Origin: Tubulanus polymorphus
Taxonomy: Eukaryota > Nemertea > Palaeonemertea > Tubulaniformes > Tubulanidae
Length of the DNA stretch: 64,000 nucleotides
Assembly (NCBI RefSeq): GCF_964204645.1
Contig: NC_134035.1
Span: forward strand, 1,440,001 to 1,504,000
Direction: 5' to 3'
Shown here: piece after piece, positions 26,534-39,971 of the stretch
How positions within the stretch are numbered: position 1 is the stretch's first letter
Layout: the number at the start of each line of letters is the position of its first letter
The notes under the pieces: generated by a model
Database searches by the model: none
What the model was told of the DNA's origin: nothing
Seen by the model: only the letters and a program-made list of their open reading frames with translations
Position numbers and translations under genes: made by a program

Positions 26534-29500
26534 TTATTCTTCACCGAAGACGATTTTCTCCATTTTCAAAATGATAGGAGATTTAGGTTGACCGAATGAG
26601 TTCTTTTGCAAAGGAATCTGTATGAAATAAACATTGTTTATTTCATTAATCAGTAATTTTTGCGTGTGTTTAATAAATCTAATCTCATTACTTACGGTTG
26701 TTTCTTTACACGGCACAAAACGGTAATTCTGCAACACGGTCGCCAGGCCGACCTTCGCTTCGAACAAAGCCAGTCGTTGAGCGATGCAAACACGCGGGCC
26801 CAATCCGAACGGTATGAAACTGCACGGGTGCATTCCTTCTCGATTTTCAGCTGAAAACCTACCAAAAATTGAAACAATAAATTCATGAAATACAAGTAAA
26901 AAATCTGAGGCTTTTTGAACAAACTAAATTCTAAAATTCAGCTGAAAAAGTATGTCAGTATCAATAAAAGCTTAAGGCCGGTATCACTCTCAGGTGGATA
27001 GTTCAGTTATATTCTACAGTGGATCGAACTCCGTTATATTAAACCTTTTTTGGGTCCCTTCAAACTTGTTTTTAATGAGGTCCACTGAGTACTCACCGTT
27101 CAGGGTCAAACTTTTCAGGTTCAGGCCAAATATCTGGATCCATGTGAATAGCGCCCACGGGTATGATGGCGATCCAGCCTTTCTCAAACACAACACCATT
27201 CATTTCAGTCCTTTCATTACAAATACGATCAATTCTGAAAATTAAATATTACGATAATGAAGGTCTCCAGTTTCACTAATATGTTTAATGTTAAACTTAT
27301 TTATTGTATGATAAAGCGTATCACAATCAAACTTGGGTAAGTCCTCATACTACTGAAGTTGTCATTAGTTTTTTCGTCACAGTTAGAATTTCCGATTCAA
27401 TTTACCAAGTATCAGTCATCATTTAGACAGGTTGTCAACATTTGGTATGTCAACTTTGTAGTATCTTTCTCTCAGATTTCACTCAGATTATAATTGAGGC
27501 CCAGTGGATAGTCGGTACAGTGATGATTAAAACTGATGCTTAATTCTAACCAACTGGCTCAGAGATTTAAGAGTAAGTACCTTGAAGCTAACGTATGCAA
27601 TCTACTGGTTTCATTGATAACCATATCCAGATATTCAACCTTAGCAACGTTGTCATAATCAGGTGCCTGAAATAGGAAATGATTTAATTACACGATAACT
27701 ACAAACCATCAACAGAATCATTCACTATCTTCCAAATGGCTTTATTCACATGAAATCTAACTATGAAAAAGTACCAGTTTCCCTATAAAGATTTACCTCA
27801 TTGCCGATGATATCGCGGATGTCTTTGATAAGTCGATCCTGTGCATCGGGGTTCAGAGCCAAACAATACGCCACGTACATCATGAAATTCGAAATATTTT
27901 CATAGCCACCAAAAATGAAAGCGAACGACTGCGCCAGAATTTCCTCCCGCAATAGACCTGTCGAAAATTCAGCAATATGCATCAAATGGCACAAAGAACA
28001 AAATAACAATCATAAGGAAAGATCATGAACTATTTGTAAGTAGGGATGAAAGAGAAATTTCATATTTTTAGTAACTGCAGCCTTAGGGTTAGAACAAATT
28101 TGATCTGTACCATTTGACGACCATTTCATTTTATTCGATTCTCTGTCTACGACGTCATCGCTCACGTACGACTTAGCCATCGTTTGCAGGAAGTCGGCGC
28201 GACTCTACAAGTTTGAACGTTCAGAATAATTTTGTCAGTAACATTTTCGTGGAAAGCAGTAAATAATTCTAAACAAAATATTGACTCGGAACCTGATCAT
28301 CGTCGGTGCGTCTGTCGTTCAGAGCTCGATCGAGAACCGTCTCAAAATATTCTATCGTTCCCTTCGGGAAAATCGACAACACGCCGAGACGCACCAACGT
28401 GGTGAACAACTTCGGCGACATAACTGAAATTTGCAAATTCAAATTCTACTCAATTCTTAAAGCTCAGCGATAGCACTGCAGCAAATACAGCCCGAAACAG
28501 TGTTTTCAACTTACACAATAATATCATGGCGAAGCTCTTATCGGTAAATCTTTGCATCAATTTCTTCGCGTGAATGACAATCGGTTCTTTAGGATTTTCC
28601 AGTGAATTCACTTGTAATCCGAATATCGTCGCGGCCGTTACATCTAACGCATAACAACCAAACGCACTGGAATTACATTTAAATACAGGTACAGGAAGAC
28701 AGTTACCACCAAGTAGATCCAGTTTTACAGTACTTTGTAATGACTCAAAAGTTGAAATTAGTTAATTTCCCAAATTTCTATTTATATCAAATTCTAACCA
28801 AGGACCCGGTCATGGAATTTAATGTGCTTCGAATTGAATATATTATAAATTCTGCAAATTCAATGTTCTATATTTCGCAGACCGATTTCATAGTCGATAC
28901 CCCTGTTTCATCCCCGGCACTCGTAGCTGTTTTGTAAGAGAGACACAACAGATAAAAAAGGCAATTTTGATATGTATCTAAAGTACCATGAACCGAAGTA
29001 TATTTTGTATAGCAACACAAGCCCCCTACTTTATTCTCAGGTTGGATTGTAAAGCACACACCAAATGGATAAAAGACTAAAAATAAATGAATTAACAGGT
29101 GCAAGTTTGATTCAGTCGATAGCAAGCAGATGAGGCAACACTTTGTTAAGCATGTACGACATCAAGCTGTATACGGCTGTATGTGGACAGTTCTATAGGT
29201 CTACTTGTAGCACGCTTTACTAGTAGCGCATAATTTCGCTGCCACTCTAAATACTGATACAACTCACAAACACTTACTCTTTCACTGTAATCGGTTTGTT
29301 TTCGTCGACAAATTTTCCGAAATTGTTCGCCAGATTTTTCGCACCGTCCTGCAACATGTCGTTCATCTGTAGGAATAAAAAAACAGTTTAGATTTCTCGA
29401 TCTAAACCCGGTACAAACACTCGAACATAGCAGCAATTCAATCCGGTGAGGTCCTAGGATCAACATCATCATCCCCAAGCTTGGGGCAGCAATCTCTCAA

Positions 29501-30828
29501 CTATAGTCAGTTCTCCGAGATCAACGTACCTTACGCATTTTACCGCTACTGAAAGTCGGTGTACACATTGAACGAACATGTTTCCAATGATCGTCGTCCA
29601 ACATTGTCAACATTTTATTCATAATCGAACTGTCGGTCATAATAAACTTCTACAAAAAAATGATAAATCGCAAAATACATAATTCGGCCACGATACAGTT
29701 AATCCACATCACTTTCTAGCATGGATTAAGTGATGTACAGACAACAGATAATCCGTAGTTCTACAGATTAACTTTGATTTGCATAAACCGTACGATTATT
29801 CAAATGACCGACCCGTACTTAAAATCAGGTGAAATGGTGACTTAAGAATCTTCTTTCGTGGAATTTCGACTTACATTTCTATTAATAAAAGATGCCGAAT
29901 CTTTGATGGCGATATTTTTAATCATGTCCAAATCACTGATCATTATATACGGTACTCCAGCAAACGTGTTCCTGTGGAATATATATATATATATCTATTT
30001 CAATATGGTGTGTCCACGATTGTGGGTATCTAACACTGAAAGTTTAACCCATACGCAAAACTGGGACCAGATTAAAAACAGTTATGTAGCTCATAGTCAT
30101 TATAGTCTCAGCAGTGGCGGATAATTGAGGATTGACAGTACAAAACTTACCCAATAACTTTCTTGTCTTTAGATTCGTTGTACAGAAACCGATCAAATTC
30201 AATAAGTCCCTGCAAATAAAACAACAATTGAAGATGAAAGAAAACAAAGAGCCTTGTTAACAAATCTAATTGAACGTAGCTGCTGTTTATAAGATCCGTA
30301 CCATTTTCATGAATTTATAGCCTGATCCGAAGAAAGCCTGAAAACCGGTCGGCGTTTCAATTCCGTTCGCTCTGATCGCATGAAGCGGGCTTTTAACGTA
30401 GCTAGAAAAAAACCAAATTTAACAACTTTTATAAAGGGTCAGATTAATGAACTCATAACAACAATGTACCTATATTGGTAGGCCTATTCTGTTATCCAAT
30501 ACCAAATATCATCTATTCTAAGGACAAACAATACAATAGCAGGATTTTTCAAATTGAGAAACATGAATGAAAGCTTTCGCTGATCTTAATTCGGACAGAA
30601 CAAACTCAACAGAAACTAAATACATATGTTTTTACTTCCTTTCTGATGGTTTAGCCATTAATTAATTAGATTACTTAGCATGAAAGATGACCGCGGACCT
30701 CTGGAAGTTTCAACAATTTGAAAAATTGCAAGCATATTAATCACTACTTACCCATAGTAGTAGATCAACAGGATGAGTAAAAGTAATATTCCAAATACCC
30801 AAACGGATATACCGAAAAACACATCCAT
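26534..30828 (-). CDS. Cytochrome P450, CYP3/CYP5-like clan, tandem copy A, complete
   Basis: Membrane-anchored haem-thiolate enzyme of the endoplasmic reticulum. Exons in transcript order: 30828-30752, 30401-30302, 30209-30151, 29971-29875, 29649-29530, 29366-29278, 28666-28515, 28423-28293, 28204-28111, 27957-27797, 27666-27581, 27234-27097, 26858-26696, 26617-26534. They total 1,551 nt, giving 516 aa, with every junction in phase. Seen: N-terminal membrane anchor (about residues 2-25), C-helix WKHVR, K-helix ExxR (E379, R382 in NETSR), PERF-type motif, and the haem loop FGLGPRVC with ligand Cys at about 459. The I helix reads FGGYENIS, with Asn327 where most P450s have Thr. Clan 3 is inferred from [19 protein letters not shown] and the haem loop. 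The substrate is unknown. Confidence 0.95.
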
Positions 30829-31549
30829 CTCACTGGTCACAACTGCAATAATCTAGTAGCAGCACCTAGTAAAATAAAGTCAGAGTTAGTTCATATGAGT
30901 AAAAGTCTTTGCCCAGGTTCTGCTGATTGTGCAATATCAATTTAATCATTTTTAACCTCGATAAAGCGTTGATATATCGACTACTCATATGTTTATTTAT
31001 AGACTCTGACGCACATCAGTCAGACATATCACAATAGAACTATAGTTTCAAAGTACACTTCATTGCCAATGAGATTTTATCTACGACAGAATCCACTAGA
31101 CAATTATAATCATCATATTTTTTGCTAGTCCCAGAATTACATTAGCCTAAAGGAAATTCATTTATTTATCAGTTTATCGGCGTGGAAAAAATCATGATGG
31201 ATTATAAAAAGCCATAATTGATGATAGTGTATTCTTACATATTAAATAAAATTCTGTTTGTGTAGTGTTTGAGTTCTCTCTATTGACGCACTACCACCGG
31301 CAATTTTAAGTTATTGACGTCAATTCATTGAAATGATACAAAAGATTTGACATTTGAATCCAATGTCAAATGTTCATTTTAACGTCTTTTAAGCTTCTTT
31401 AAGTTGATGCGAGGTGATAAAAGTTAAGAAGAAAAAGTTTGCCTAATTATAAAGATTGAAACCAACATGTCAATCCCATTGCAATCACTATTGCACTAAT
31501 CGGTTAATTATACACACTAAAAAAAAAAGATCTATTGACAGATACTCAC

Positions 31550-31612
31550 AACAAACAATCTGTCAAAACGACATACAAGCTTCAATCTTCCACTTACTAC
31601 TTACTACTTACA
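31550..31612 (-). other. Candidate 5' untranslated exon of P450 copy A
   Basis: A donor (GTGAGTATC on the minus strand) at 31550 ends a segment containing GAAGATTGAAGCTTG, which is conserved upstream of the second P450 at 39114. The matching acceptor would be TTGCAG at 30842, 14 bases before the ATG. The upstream boundary is a guess. Confidence 0.5.
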
Positions 31613-32470
31613 ACTGTCCAATTCAATTCAATTGCAGTTTTAATACTTACAATAGTGGGCTATTATTTGCAAAATATAATCAGCTTTTGTTGCTTTAAGT
31701 AAATACAGACACATCCAGCTAGATTGTACTCATAGAAAAGAAAAGACACACTTTTACGCACAAGTTATAGATATATCTATAGGAATAAGAATCCATTACA
31801 AAGAACGCAAACAGTCAAACCTCTGATAATGACGCGCCCATGGAAGAAGGGCCCATAATTTTTGGAAATGTTTCTACGGTCATGATTCGACGAGTTAACG
31901 ACATTGACCACCAGATTCCAAGTCACAGGAGCTGCAACTCATTAGAAAAGGAGACATATACTAGCTCATGGGCTGTAGAGCTGGAATAGGGCAACTATTA
32001 AATGGAGGACAAGCAGATATAGGCTGCGCAATCTATAAGATTTTCCTCATCTGTTCCACTATTATCCTCTAGTATTCACCGTCAATGTTATGTATAGTGT
32101 AGCGCTTATAATGGTTGCGATACAAGAGACAATTTTCAAAAACCAAAATGTTCCACTGCTTGTTAATCTAAGGGAATACGAAAATGATATAGAATTAGAT
32201 TTATATCATTTACGTATAGGTGAAGTTAAGTTTGTAAGTTTTTTTCAATTTAGAATTTCCTCCTTAGTATCAATTTGCTTGCTTATTAGAAGCATTAGTC
32301 GATTACACTAATTTCCTCTGATCCGTCCAAATACCAACAAAAATTCCTAATTGAATGTAACACACGAATAAATGAAAAATTGCAAAACAATCAGTTATTA
32401 TTATGCAGAACTTAATAAAGAAAAGTTTATTTAGAATTTTGATAAGTCAACAAATCTAGGAAAAACCTCT

Positions 32471-32937
32471 TGGGGGCTGTCCATACAAAGTTGCAATATT
32501 ATGACCCTCCCTTAATCCATGTCCAAAGAATCTCCACATTACACTAACCCCTTCCCCTTGTTCATCAGACAAAAAAGTAATCAAAGACATCGGATGTCAA
32601 GTCATGCGAAATAATGTTTTTTTCATCATTTATTATACACTACTACAGTCAGTTTGTTATTCCATACATTATCTCAAGAACATTATAGGCTAAATATTTC
32701 TCCTCATTCGAGGTTGAAATCATCCATGTAATGCACTAAATGATGAGTTCTGAATGAACTAAGTCAGTTTATTTGTAGAGAACATAGATAGCCTACATTA
32801 TCACCCATAAACATAGTGTCCCATTGGTGATCACCACTCCCCTCAACGAAGGATGTCCACATCCAAACCTTAAGTACCCCTTAAGCCCAAAGTTCACGAA
32901 CCCCCACGACCTGAGACATCTGATATGGACAGCCCCT
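32471..32937. mobile_element. Non-autonomous DNA element with GGGGCTGTCCATA inverted ends
   Basis: It starts GGGGGCTGTCCATA and ends TATGGACAGCCCC, about 467 bp apart, with no ORF. It lies between the two P450 genes. A related end sequence flanks the element at 47738-48119. Confidence 0.7.
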
Positions 32938-33673
32938 TATCACAACATCTATAAGATAATATACTCTGTAATATAAATATCATTTGTGGAATACATTATA
33001 TACATATAGAAATATTATATAAAATTGCACTACAAATTTAGAAATACACTCGAGAAAATATCAGCTGAAATCGATGGATACAGAATATTTCACTACATAT
33101 AGGTCTTTTTTATCAAGATATTCACTGATGTGTCGTCCTATCATCCAAGTAGATAAATAATTTTTATTCAGTTTCAATTGTATGAGGTTTCTAATTGTAC
33201 TTTAAGCTATTGCGATTATTCGAGTTCACATTTTGCGGAACCTACTTTAGAAGTTAAGATTATAACGTCTGAAATTATATAATAACTTGCATTTGTGATA
33301 TTTGAACCCATCCACCACGTGCGTTCCGGTTATGAGTAAACAATAATACATGAAAAGAATTGGATCTGGTTTAGATTTTCATATACATCATTGACAGACT
33401 GACCCAGCAGTCCTTCATTTACGACACTCATTTCTGGTCGCGTTTTACGTGGATGGATCTGAAGACATTATTTGCTAGCTACATTGCCAAAAATAATATG
33501 ATCTGGAATTTCTAGGTACATCGATACAAAACACGTCATTAAATTCGTCCAGCGATCTTCGATCTCGTAAGAAACACGGGTAAAACGATACAAAAGTGTA
33601 AAATGTGACGGCATAGTTGAACATCAAATGGAGATACAAACACCAGATGAATTGTCACGGTTCGTCAGCGCGT

Positions 33674-36600
33674 TTATTCTTCACCGAAGATGATTTTCTC
33701 CATTTTCAAAATGACCGGAGATTTAGGTTGACCGAACGTATCCTTAACCAAAGGAATCTGTATGAAATAAACATTGTTTATTTCATTAATCAGTAGTTTT
33801 TGCGTGTGTTTAATAAATCTAATCTCATTACTTACGGTTGTTTCTTTACACGGCACAAAACGGTAATTCTGCAACACGGTCGCCAGGCCGACCTTCGCTT
33901 CGAACAAAGCCAGACGTTGAGCGATGCAAACACGAGGACCCAATCCGAACAACATGAAACTGCACGGGTGCATTCCTTCTCGATTTTCAGCCGAAAACCT
34001 ATCAAAAATTGAAACATAGAATTTGTGAAATACTTGTAAAAAATTTGAGGCTACTTGTACAAACTAAATTCTAAAATTCAGCGGAAAAAACATAAATTTC
34101 ATAAGCTTAAGGCAGGTATCACTCTTAGATGGATAGCTTTGCTAAGTTTTACAGTGGATGAAACCTCTATAACAACCTACCGATTAAACTGTTTTTTGGT
34201 CCCTTCAACCTTGAGATCCACAGGGTACTAGCTCTTGAGTGAAAATTACTCACCGATCGGGGTCAAATTTTTCAGGTTCAGGCCAAATATCTGGGTCCAT
34301 GTGAATAGCGTCGACGGGTATGGCAGCCATCCAACCTTTCTCAAACAAGATACCATTCATTTCAGTAGTTTCGTTACAGATACGATCGATTCTAAAAATA
34401 CACATTAAAATATGTTTTATCCGTGCCTACAGTTTCACGACAATCTTTAAACTTTAACTAATGCATAGAATGATAAACAGTATTACTATCAAACTCTACA
34501 TCAATGTCATCAATCAACGCTAAAGTCATCGACATAATGACTATTTCAACCACGAGGACTTTGACTGCATATTTGTTAAGTGTCAGTCATCTATCCTTGG
34601 GAAGAAGAGACTTTCAATGAGATGATGATCAAGAGGCTCAGATGCTTGAAATAACCAGTGGATAGTTGACACTGCGACAATTAAACAGAGCATTGACCAG
34701 ATGGTTAACTCTAACCAACTTAGAGCAACTGGCGCAGAGATTTTAAGAGTACCAGGTAAGTACCGTGTAGCAAGTGTATGTAATCTACTGGCTTCGTTGA
34801 CGACCATATCCAGATATTCAACTTTACCAATATTGTCATAATCTGGCGCCTAAAATGATAAAAGATCATGCAATTTCATTAAAGGATAACTAGAAACCAT
34901 CGACGGAAAAAGAACGGATCTTTTTCAAGATTTACCTCATTGCCGATGATATCGTGGATGTCTTTGATAAGTCGATCCTGTGCATCGGGGTTCAGAGCCA
35001 AACAATACGCCACGTACATCATGAAATTCGAAATATTTTCGTAGCCACCGAAAATGAAAGCGAACGACTGCGCCAGAATTTCCTCCCGCAATAGACCTGT
35101 CGAAAATTCGAGAATATTACATCATATATAAAATACAGAAAATTTTGATGATATCACATCAATTATATATCATATAAATTTTGAGTATTTTGAGTAACTG
35201 CGGCCCTAGGGGTTAGATTGAATTTTATCCGCACCTTTTGACGTCCATTTCATTTCATTTGTTTCTCTGTCTACGACGTCATCGCTCACGTACGACTTCG
35301 CCATCGTTTGTAAGAAGTCGGCGCGACTCTACAAGTTTGAACGTTCAGGTAAAAATTGTCAGCTTTTACATTTTTTCGAAAAGTGAGTAGTACATAGATC
35401 TTGAACCCAGGGGTCCAGGGACACCGCCCACACTAGGTGAAATGCTTAACGCTGTCTTAATTTCAATATTCGAAGCTGGACGATGTACGAAAGGTAAAAC
35501 ACAATAGCTCGTTGGGACTAAATCTAAAAATGTTGAATTGTAACCTGATCTTCGTCTTCGCGTCTTTCCTTCAGAGCCCGATCGAGAATCGTTTCAAAAT
35601 ATTTCATCGTTTCCGACGGCAACATCGACATTATACCGAGACGCGTCAACAGTGAGAACAACTTCGGAGCCATAACTGAAATTATTGAATTCAAATCCGA
35701 CTCTATTTTTGAAAGCTCAGAGATAACACTGCAGCAAATACAAGAAGAAATCCACGTTTTCAACTTACATAATAAAATCACGCCTAAACTTTTATCGGTA
35801 AATTTTTGCATCAATTTCTTCGCGTGGACGACAATCGGTTCTTTAGGATTCTCCAGTGAATTCACTTGTAATCCGAATATCGTCGCGGCCGTTACATCCA
35901 ACGAAAAACAACCAAACGCACTGAAATTCCATTTAAAAATGGGTACACGTTTTACTCAAAAGTTAAAATTAGTTCCAATGTTTTAAATCTAGTCAAATCT
36001 TAACAGAAAAATGAGTCATGGAATAAGAACGTGTCTAATCCCTCTCAAGGGCTATAATTCGAAAAAAAAAGAATTCTGCAAATTCGATTATGAATCTTTT
36101 AATCAATAATTCCAACAAAAAAAAATCACTAGCCCTGTTTCATTCCTGGCAGGTGTGGCTGGTTCGTGAAGGACACTCAAATCACCGCAGTTGAGTTTGA
36201 TTTAGTGGTAAGCAAGCAAATACTTACTCTTTTACTGTAATCGGTTTGTTTTGTTCGACATACGGACGGAAATTGTTCACCAGGTTTTTGGCACCGTTCT
36301 GCAACATGGCGTTCATCTGTAGGAATAAAACAAACAGTTTAGATTTATTCATCTAAACCCGGAACAAACCCTCGAACATAGCAGCAATTATACAATTTAT
36401 ATATATGCGAGGCCCTAAGATCAACGTACCTTACGCATTTTACCGCTACTGAAAGTTGGTGTACACATTGAACGAACATGTTTCCAATGATCGTCGTCCA
36501 ACATTGTCAACATTTTATTCATAATTGAACTGTCGGTCATAACAAACTTCTACAAAAGAACAATAAATCAAAATCAAAATACATAATTAGCCTGAAACGC

Positions 36601-38050
36601 TAATAGCGGCCATGTTGCCAGTAAACCTCCTTTTATTATTTGTCCCGTTCTCATTCCGAAGTTCAGAAGATATTGTAGTACAGAGGGACAAATTTTAAGT
36701 ACATCAATTTTCTTTATGTATGAATCTATCGTCTTTCTAATGTTATTTGTGTTATAAAGATTGTACTATCAATAGACGTTAGCTAGTGAATTACAATCAG
36801 TATTACGCAGAAACTTATGAGACATATTTTGACGTACTCCGCAGAAAATCTTCTTCATACTTAATTGAAGTTACTATTTAGTGAAGCATAGATGAATGAA
36901 ATGCTCGCAGTAATATCAGACGTGACGTTTATAGTCGATTGTTCTTTATACGGAACTTTCCGAAGACGTTACATCGCCGTTGCACATGAAGCGCCGACTT
37001 GTTTCAACGATTACATTTCCCATAATTTCAACTTACATATCTATTCGTAAAAGATGCCGAATCCTTGATGACGATATTTTTGATTATGTCCAAATCACTG
37101 AGGTGTATGCACGGTACGCCACTGAATACAGTTCTATGAAAAGAAAAAAATACTTATTTCAATACAGCATACAGCGTAGTTATCTTAGACCGCCCAGTGT
37201 TTTCAATAAGAGCCAGGTCCCAGGTCCCAGACCCGTCTGTCGTTTGTAAACTAAAGGATCCACCTGTTTTTCAAACCAGCTTTCGTTTCCGGGACCATCC
37301 TGTTTTTCAAAGGGACCTGGCTTGTTAATTTCTTATTGAAAACACTGCTGTCATACTCAATTGTCTATTTTCAGAGGAAGCAAAGCCGCACTGACTACCA
37401 AAATCCTTTACTAACTTACCCAATAGCTTTCTTATCTTTATAATCTCTGTATAAAATCCGATCGTATTCGATAAGTCCCTGTGCAAATGAAACAACAATA
37501 TTGATGATATTCGATCTCGTTAACAAATTGAATTACGTGTAGCTGAGATGTATATAGGATTCATACCGTTGTCATGATTTTCAAGCTAGATCCGAAGAAA
37601 GCCTGAAAACCGGTAAACGTTTCAATTCCGTTCGCTCTGATCGCATGAATCGGGCTTTTTACGTAGCTAGAAAAAAAACACATTGAATAACTTTTACTGA
37701 TTGAGAGATAATTACTGAATTATTCTGAAGCAAAAATCCGACGTTCATCCATTTTGAAGGAGTTTTTAAGGAATCAAGGAGTCATAGGGGGGCCCTGTTA
37801 ACTCGTGACCAGGGATCCATTTTTCGGCCCCTAATTGTTGAGGAACTAGGTGAGGTTTTCATAAATGCCAACTTAAAGCAATTAAGCTACTGGGCATAGA
37901 ACGATGGCTGTGGACCTCGAACAATTTGAAGAAAGCAAAATAAAGAATTGCAAGCATATTAAAAATTACTTACCCATAGTAGTAAATCAACAGGACGAGT
38001 ATAAGTAATATTCCAAATACCCAAACGGGTATACCGAAAAACACATCCAT
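33674..38050 (-). CDS. Cytochrome P450, CYP3/CYP5-like clan, tandem copy B, complete
   Basis: Paralogue of the copy at 26534-30828, with identical exon phases and almost identical exon lengths. Exons: 38050-37974, 37666-37567, 37478-37420, 37133-37037, 36549-36430, 36316-36228, 35920-35769, 35675-35545, 35328-35235, 35096-34936, 34849-34764, 34391-34254, 33998-33836, 33757-33674; 516 aa. It keeps the membrane anchor ([13 protein letters not shown]), ExxR (EASR), haem loop FGLGPRVC and the same Asn-bearing I helix FGGYENIS. Similarity to copy A is uneven: the exon at 35096-34936 differs at only 3 of 161 bases, while the exon at 35675-35545 and its protein ([13 protein letters not shown]-type segment) have diverged much more. 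Head-to-tail duplication with later conversion is the simplest reading. Confidence 0.95.
37194..37345. mobile_element. Inverted-repeat element family C (MITE), copy 2
   Basis: The ends CAGTGTTTTCAATAAG and CTTATTGAAAACACTG are perfect inverted repeats about 150 bp apart. The inside, including GGGACCTGGCTTGTTAATT, matches the copy at 9748-9910. It lies in an intron of P450 copy B. Confidence 0.85.
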
Positions 38051-39113
38051 CTCACTGGTCACACAGCAATAATCAAGTTAGCACCTAGGAAAATAAAGTC
38101 AAAGTTAGTTCATATGAGTAATAGCCTTATATTGGCCAGGTTCTGCTGATTGTGCAATGTAAAAGCATTGATATTATGTTTATATTTAGTCTTGACACGT
38201 CAGTCAGACCTCCTGCATAGAACTAGTTCTGGGGTGAACATTTTAATGTCAATGACAATTCTCAAGGAGAATTCAAGGGTATTGTTCATAATCATGTGAG
38301 CGCATGCGTCCGTCTGTCATAAACAACCTGCATATTAAATCTGCACAATACAAACAACAGTTACATTTAGGCCTAAATGAAAAAAATATTTTTAACGCAG
38401 CCAAATTGCGTGATTCACAATTTCACCGAATGCATTGCACAGTTGTTGATGCCGATTAATATAAACTCGCTAAAAGACTGTAAAATTATAACCAAATAAG
38501 GCATATAGCCCGGGGTGTAAACAACAAGCTACAATCTTAGGCCACAAAATTATAGGCCCTAACCAAAGAAGGAAAGTGACGTTGTAAAAGCTACCGCCTT
38601 ACGTCTACAATATAGTCTGAAAGATTACAATTTTTCTATAGGCCCTATTATTAGTGGGATTGCACATTCAAAGCCCAAAGGCAATTATCAGAGGTCTTCA
38701 GCTAATTCTGGATTCCTATTCTTCAAGTGTCAATGGCAAAGCTGGTCAAGTTTGTGTCACATCACAGCACAGGGGCTTATCACAATTTGATGGTGGAAGG
38801 ATAACACTAAGTGGGCCTATCCCTAAATAAGAAAGGGATACTGGTATCATCCATCCTCCATCAAACAAATAGAGACAACCCCTCAGCCTCAGGTTTGGGT
38901 CAGCAGTTTTAACTCAATCTGACTGGTCTGAAGAAGTTTAGAACTATCAAAATATTTCATCATTTTAGCAAATTTTCGTGGATTTTTTAAATGTCAATTC
39001 CATTAAAACTGTTAAAGTGTTAACTTAATTATTTGCGCTCATTTATATTATCATATTTCACTGATAGTTTATCGTTAACACTAAAAAACAATGATTTATT
39101 GACTGATACTCAC

Positions 39114-39185
39114 CAATTAATTCCTGTAAAAACGACAGACGAGCTTCAATCTTCAGCGTACAACTTACAACTTACAACCTACGAC
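39114..39185 (-). other. Candidate 5' untranslated exon of P450 copy B
   Basis: The minus-strand donor GTGAGTATC at 39114 and the upstream GAAGATTGAAGCTCG match the candidate 5' exon of copy A at 31550. This shows that the duplication covered the promoter and first exon. In copy B the acceptor equivalent to TTGCAG reads TTGCTG, so splicing to the start-codon exon must use another AG, for example GACCAG just before the ATG. Confidence 0.5.
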
Positions 39186-39800
39186 TATCCTGCCTCCCAT
39201 TAGTTCACGTTTTTACCGCTAACGTTATTTCTAGGGGCAGCACTTAACGGTCGAGATTGGACTCCGGCTTCTGTGGCATTCGAGTAATAAGAAACCCACT
39301 TTGGGTTCGAATGCTGCATTTACTAAAAATTTGGAATTTTATTAAGTTGGTTATGATAAATAAAAGTTTTTTTTTCTAATTTTTCTCGCTTATATTTCGT
39401 AAACGATGTGGGGGATGAATCGTGTTTTTTTCCCCATTGCAAATGACGTAGTATAAAAACTTCCAGAAGTTATAAGATAACTCTTTAAATGCACTTTTCA
39501 AAACCTGTTCTCAAATTACTCATAAATTAAAATTCCCACTTTTATAAACTGATATCAATCTAATAGAAATTACTAGAAATATTTCCCTGCTGTCAGTCTA
39601 GAATGTCTTAGACTAAAGGTGGTAGTAACCAGCCCAGTATCCACATTGGAAACCATCAATAGAGTCCGGGTTCGAACCTGTGACATCACACATGTACATC
39701 CTTGGTCCAGTTTCATCAAAAAGTATAAGATTGGTCTAGTTTTATATGTTGACCTCATTGAAAATGATGAAATAACCTGCAGCAATTTCAAGAACCAGAA

Positions 39801-39971
39801 ATTTTAGTTTGATTTTTTATGAAATTGATTCAGGCTTGTCGCAATTTCAAAATGATGCCCTCAAATGACTTAGGGGGTTAAAATCTTTCATTTTAGTTTG
39901 ATTTTTCATGAAATCGATACAGGCTTGTCGCAATTTTAAAATGATGCCCTCAAATGACTTAGGGGGTTAAA
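39801..39971. repeat. Two-copy tandem duplication, 89-bp period
   Basis: Two copies of a unit with TTTTAGTTTGATTTTT, CAGGCTTGTCGCAATTT and AATGACTTAGGGGGTTAAA, differing at a few positions. Non-coding. Confidence 0.85.

Noticed and set aside
39640-39690. GGTTCGAACC, a tRNA B-box-like word
   Set aside because: No matching A box at the right distance and no cloverleaf could be drawn; at most a SINE remnant.
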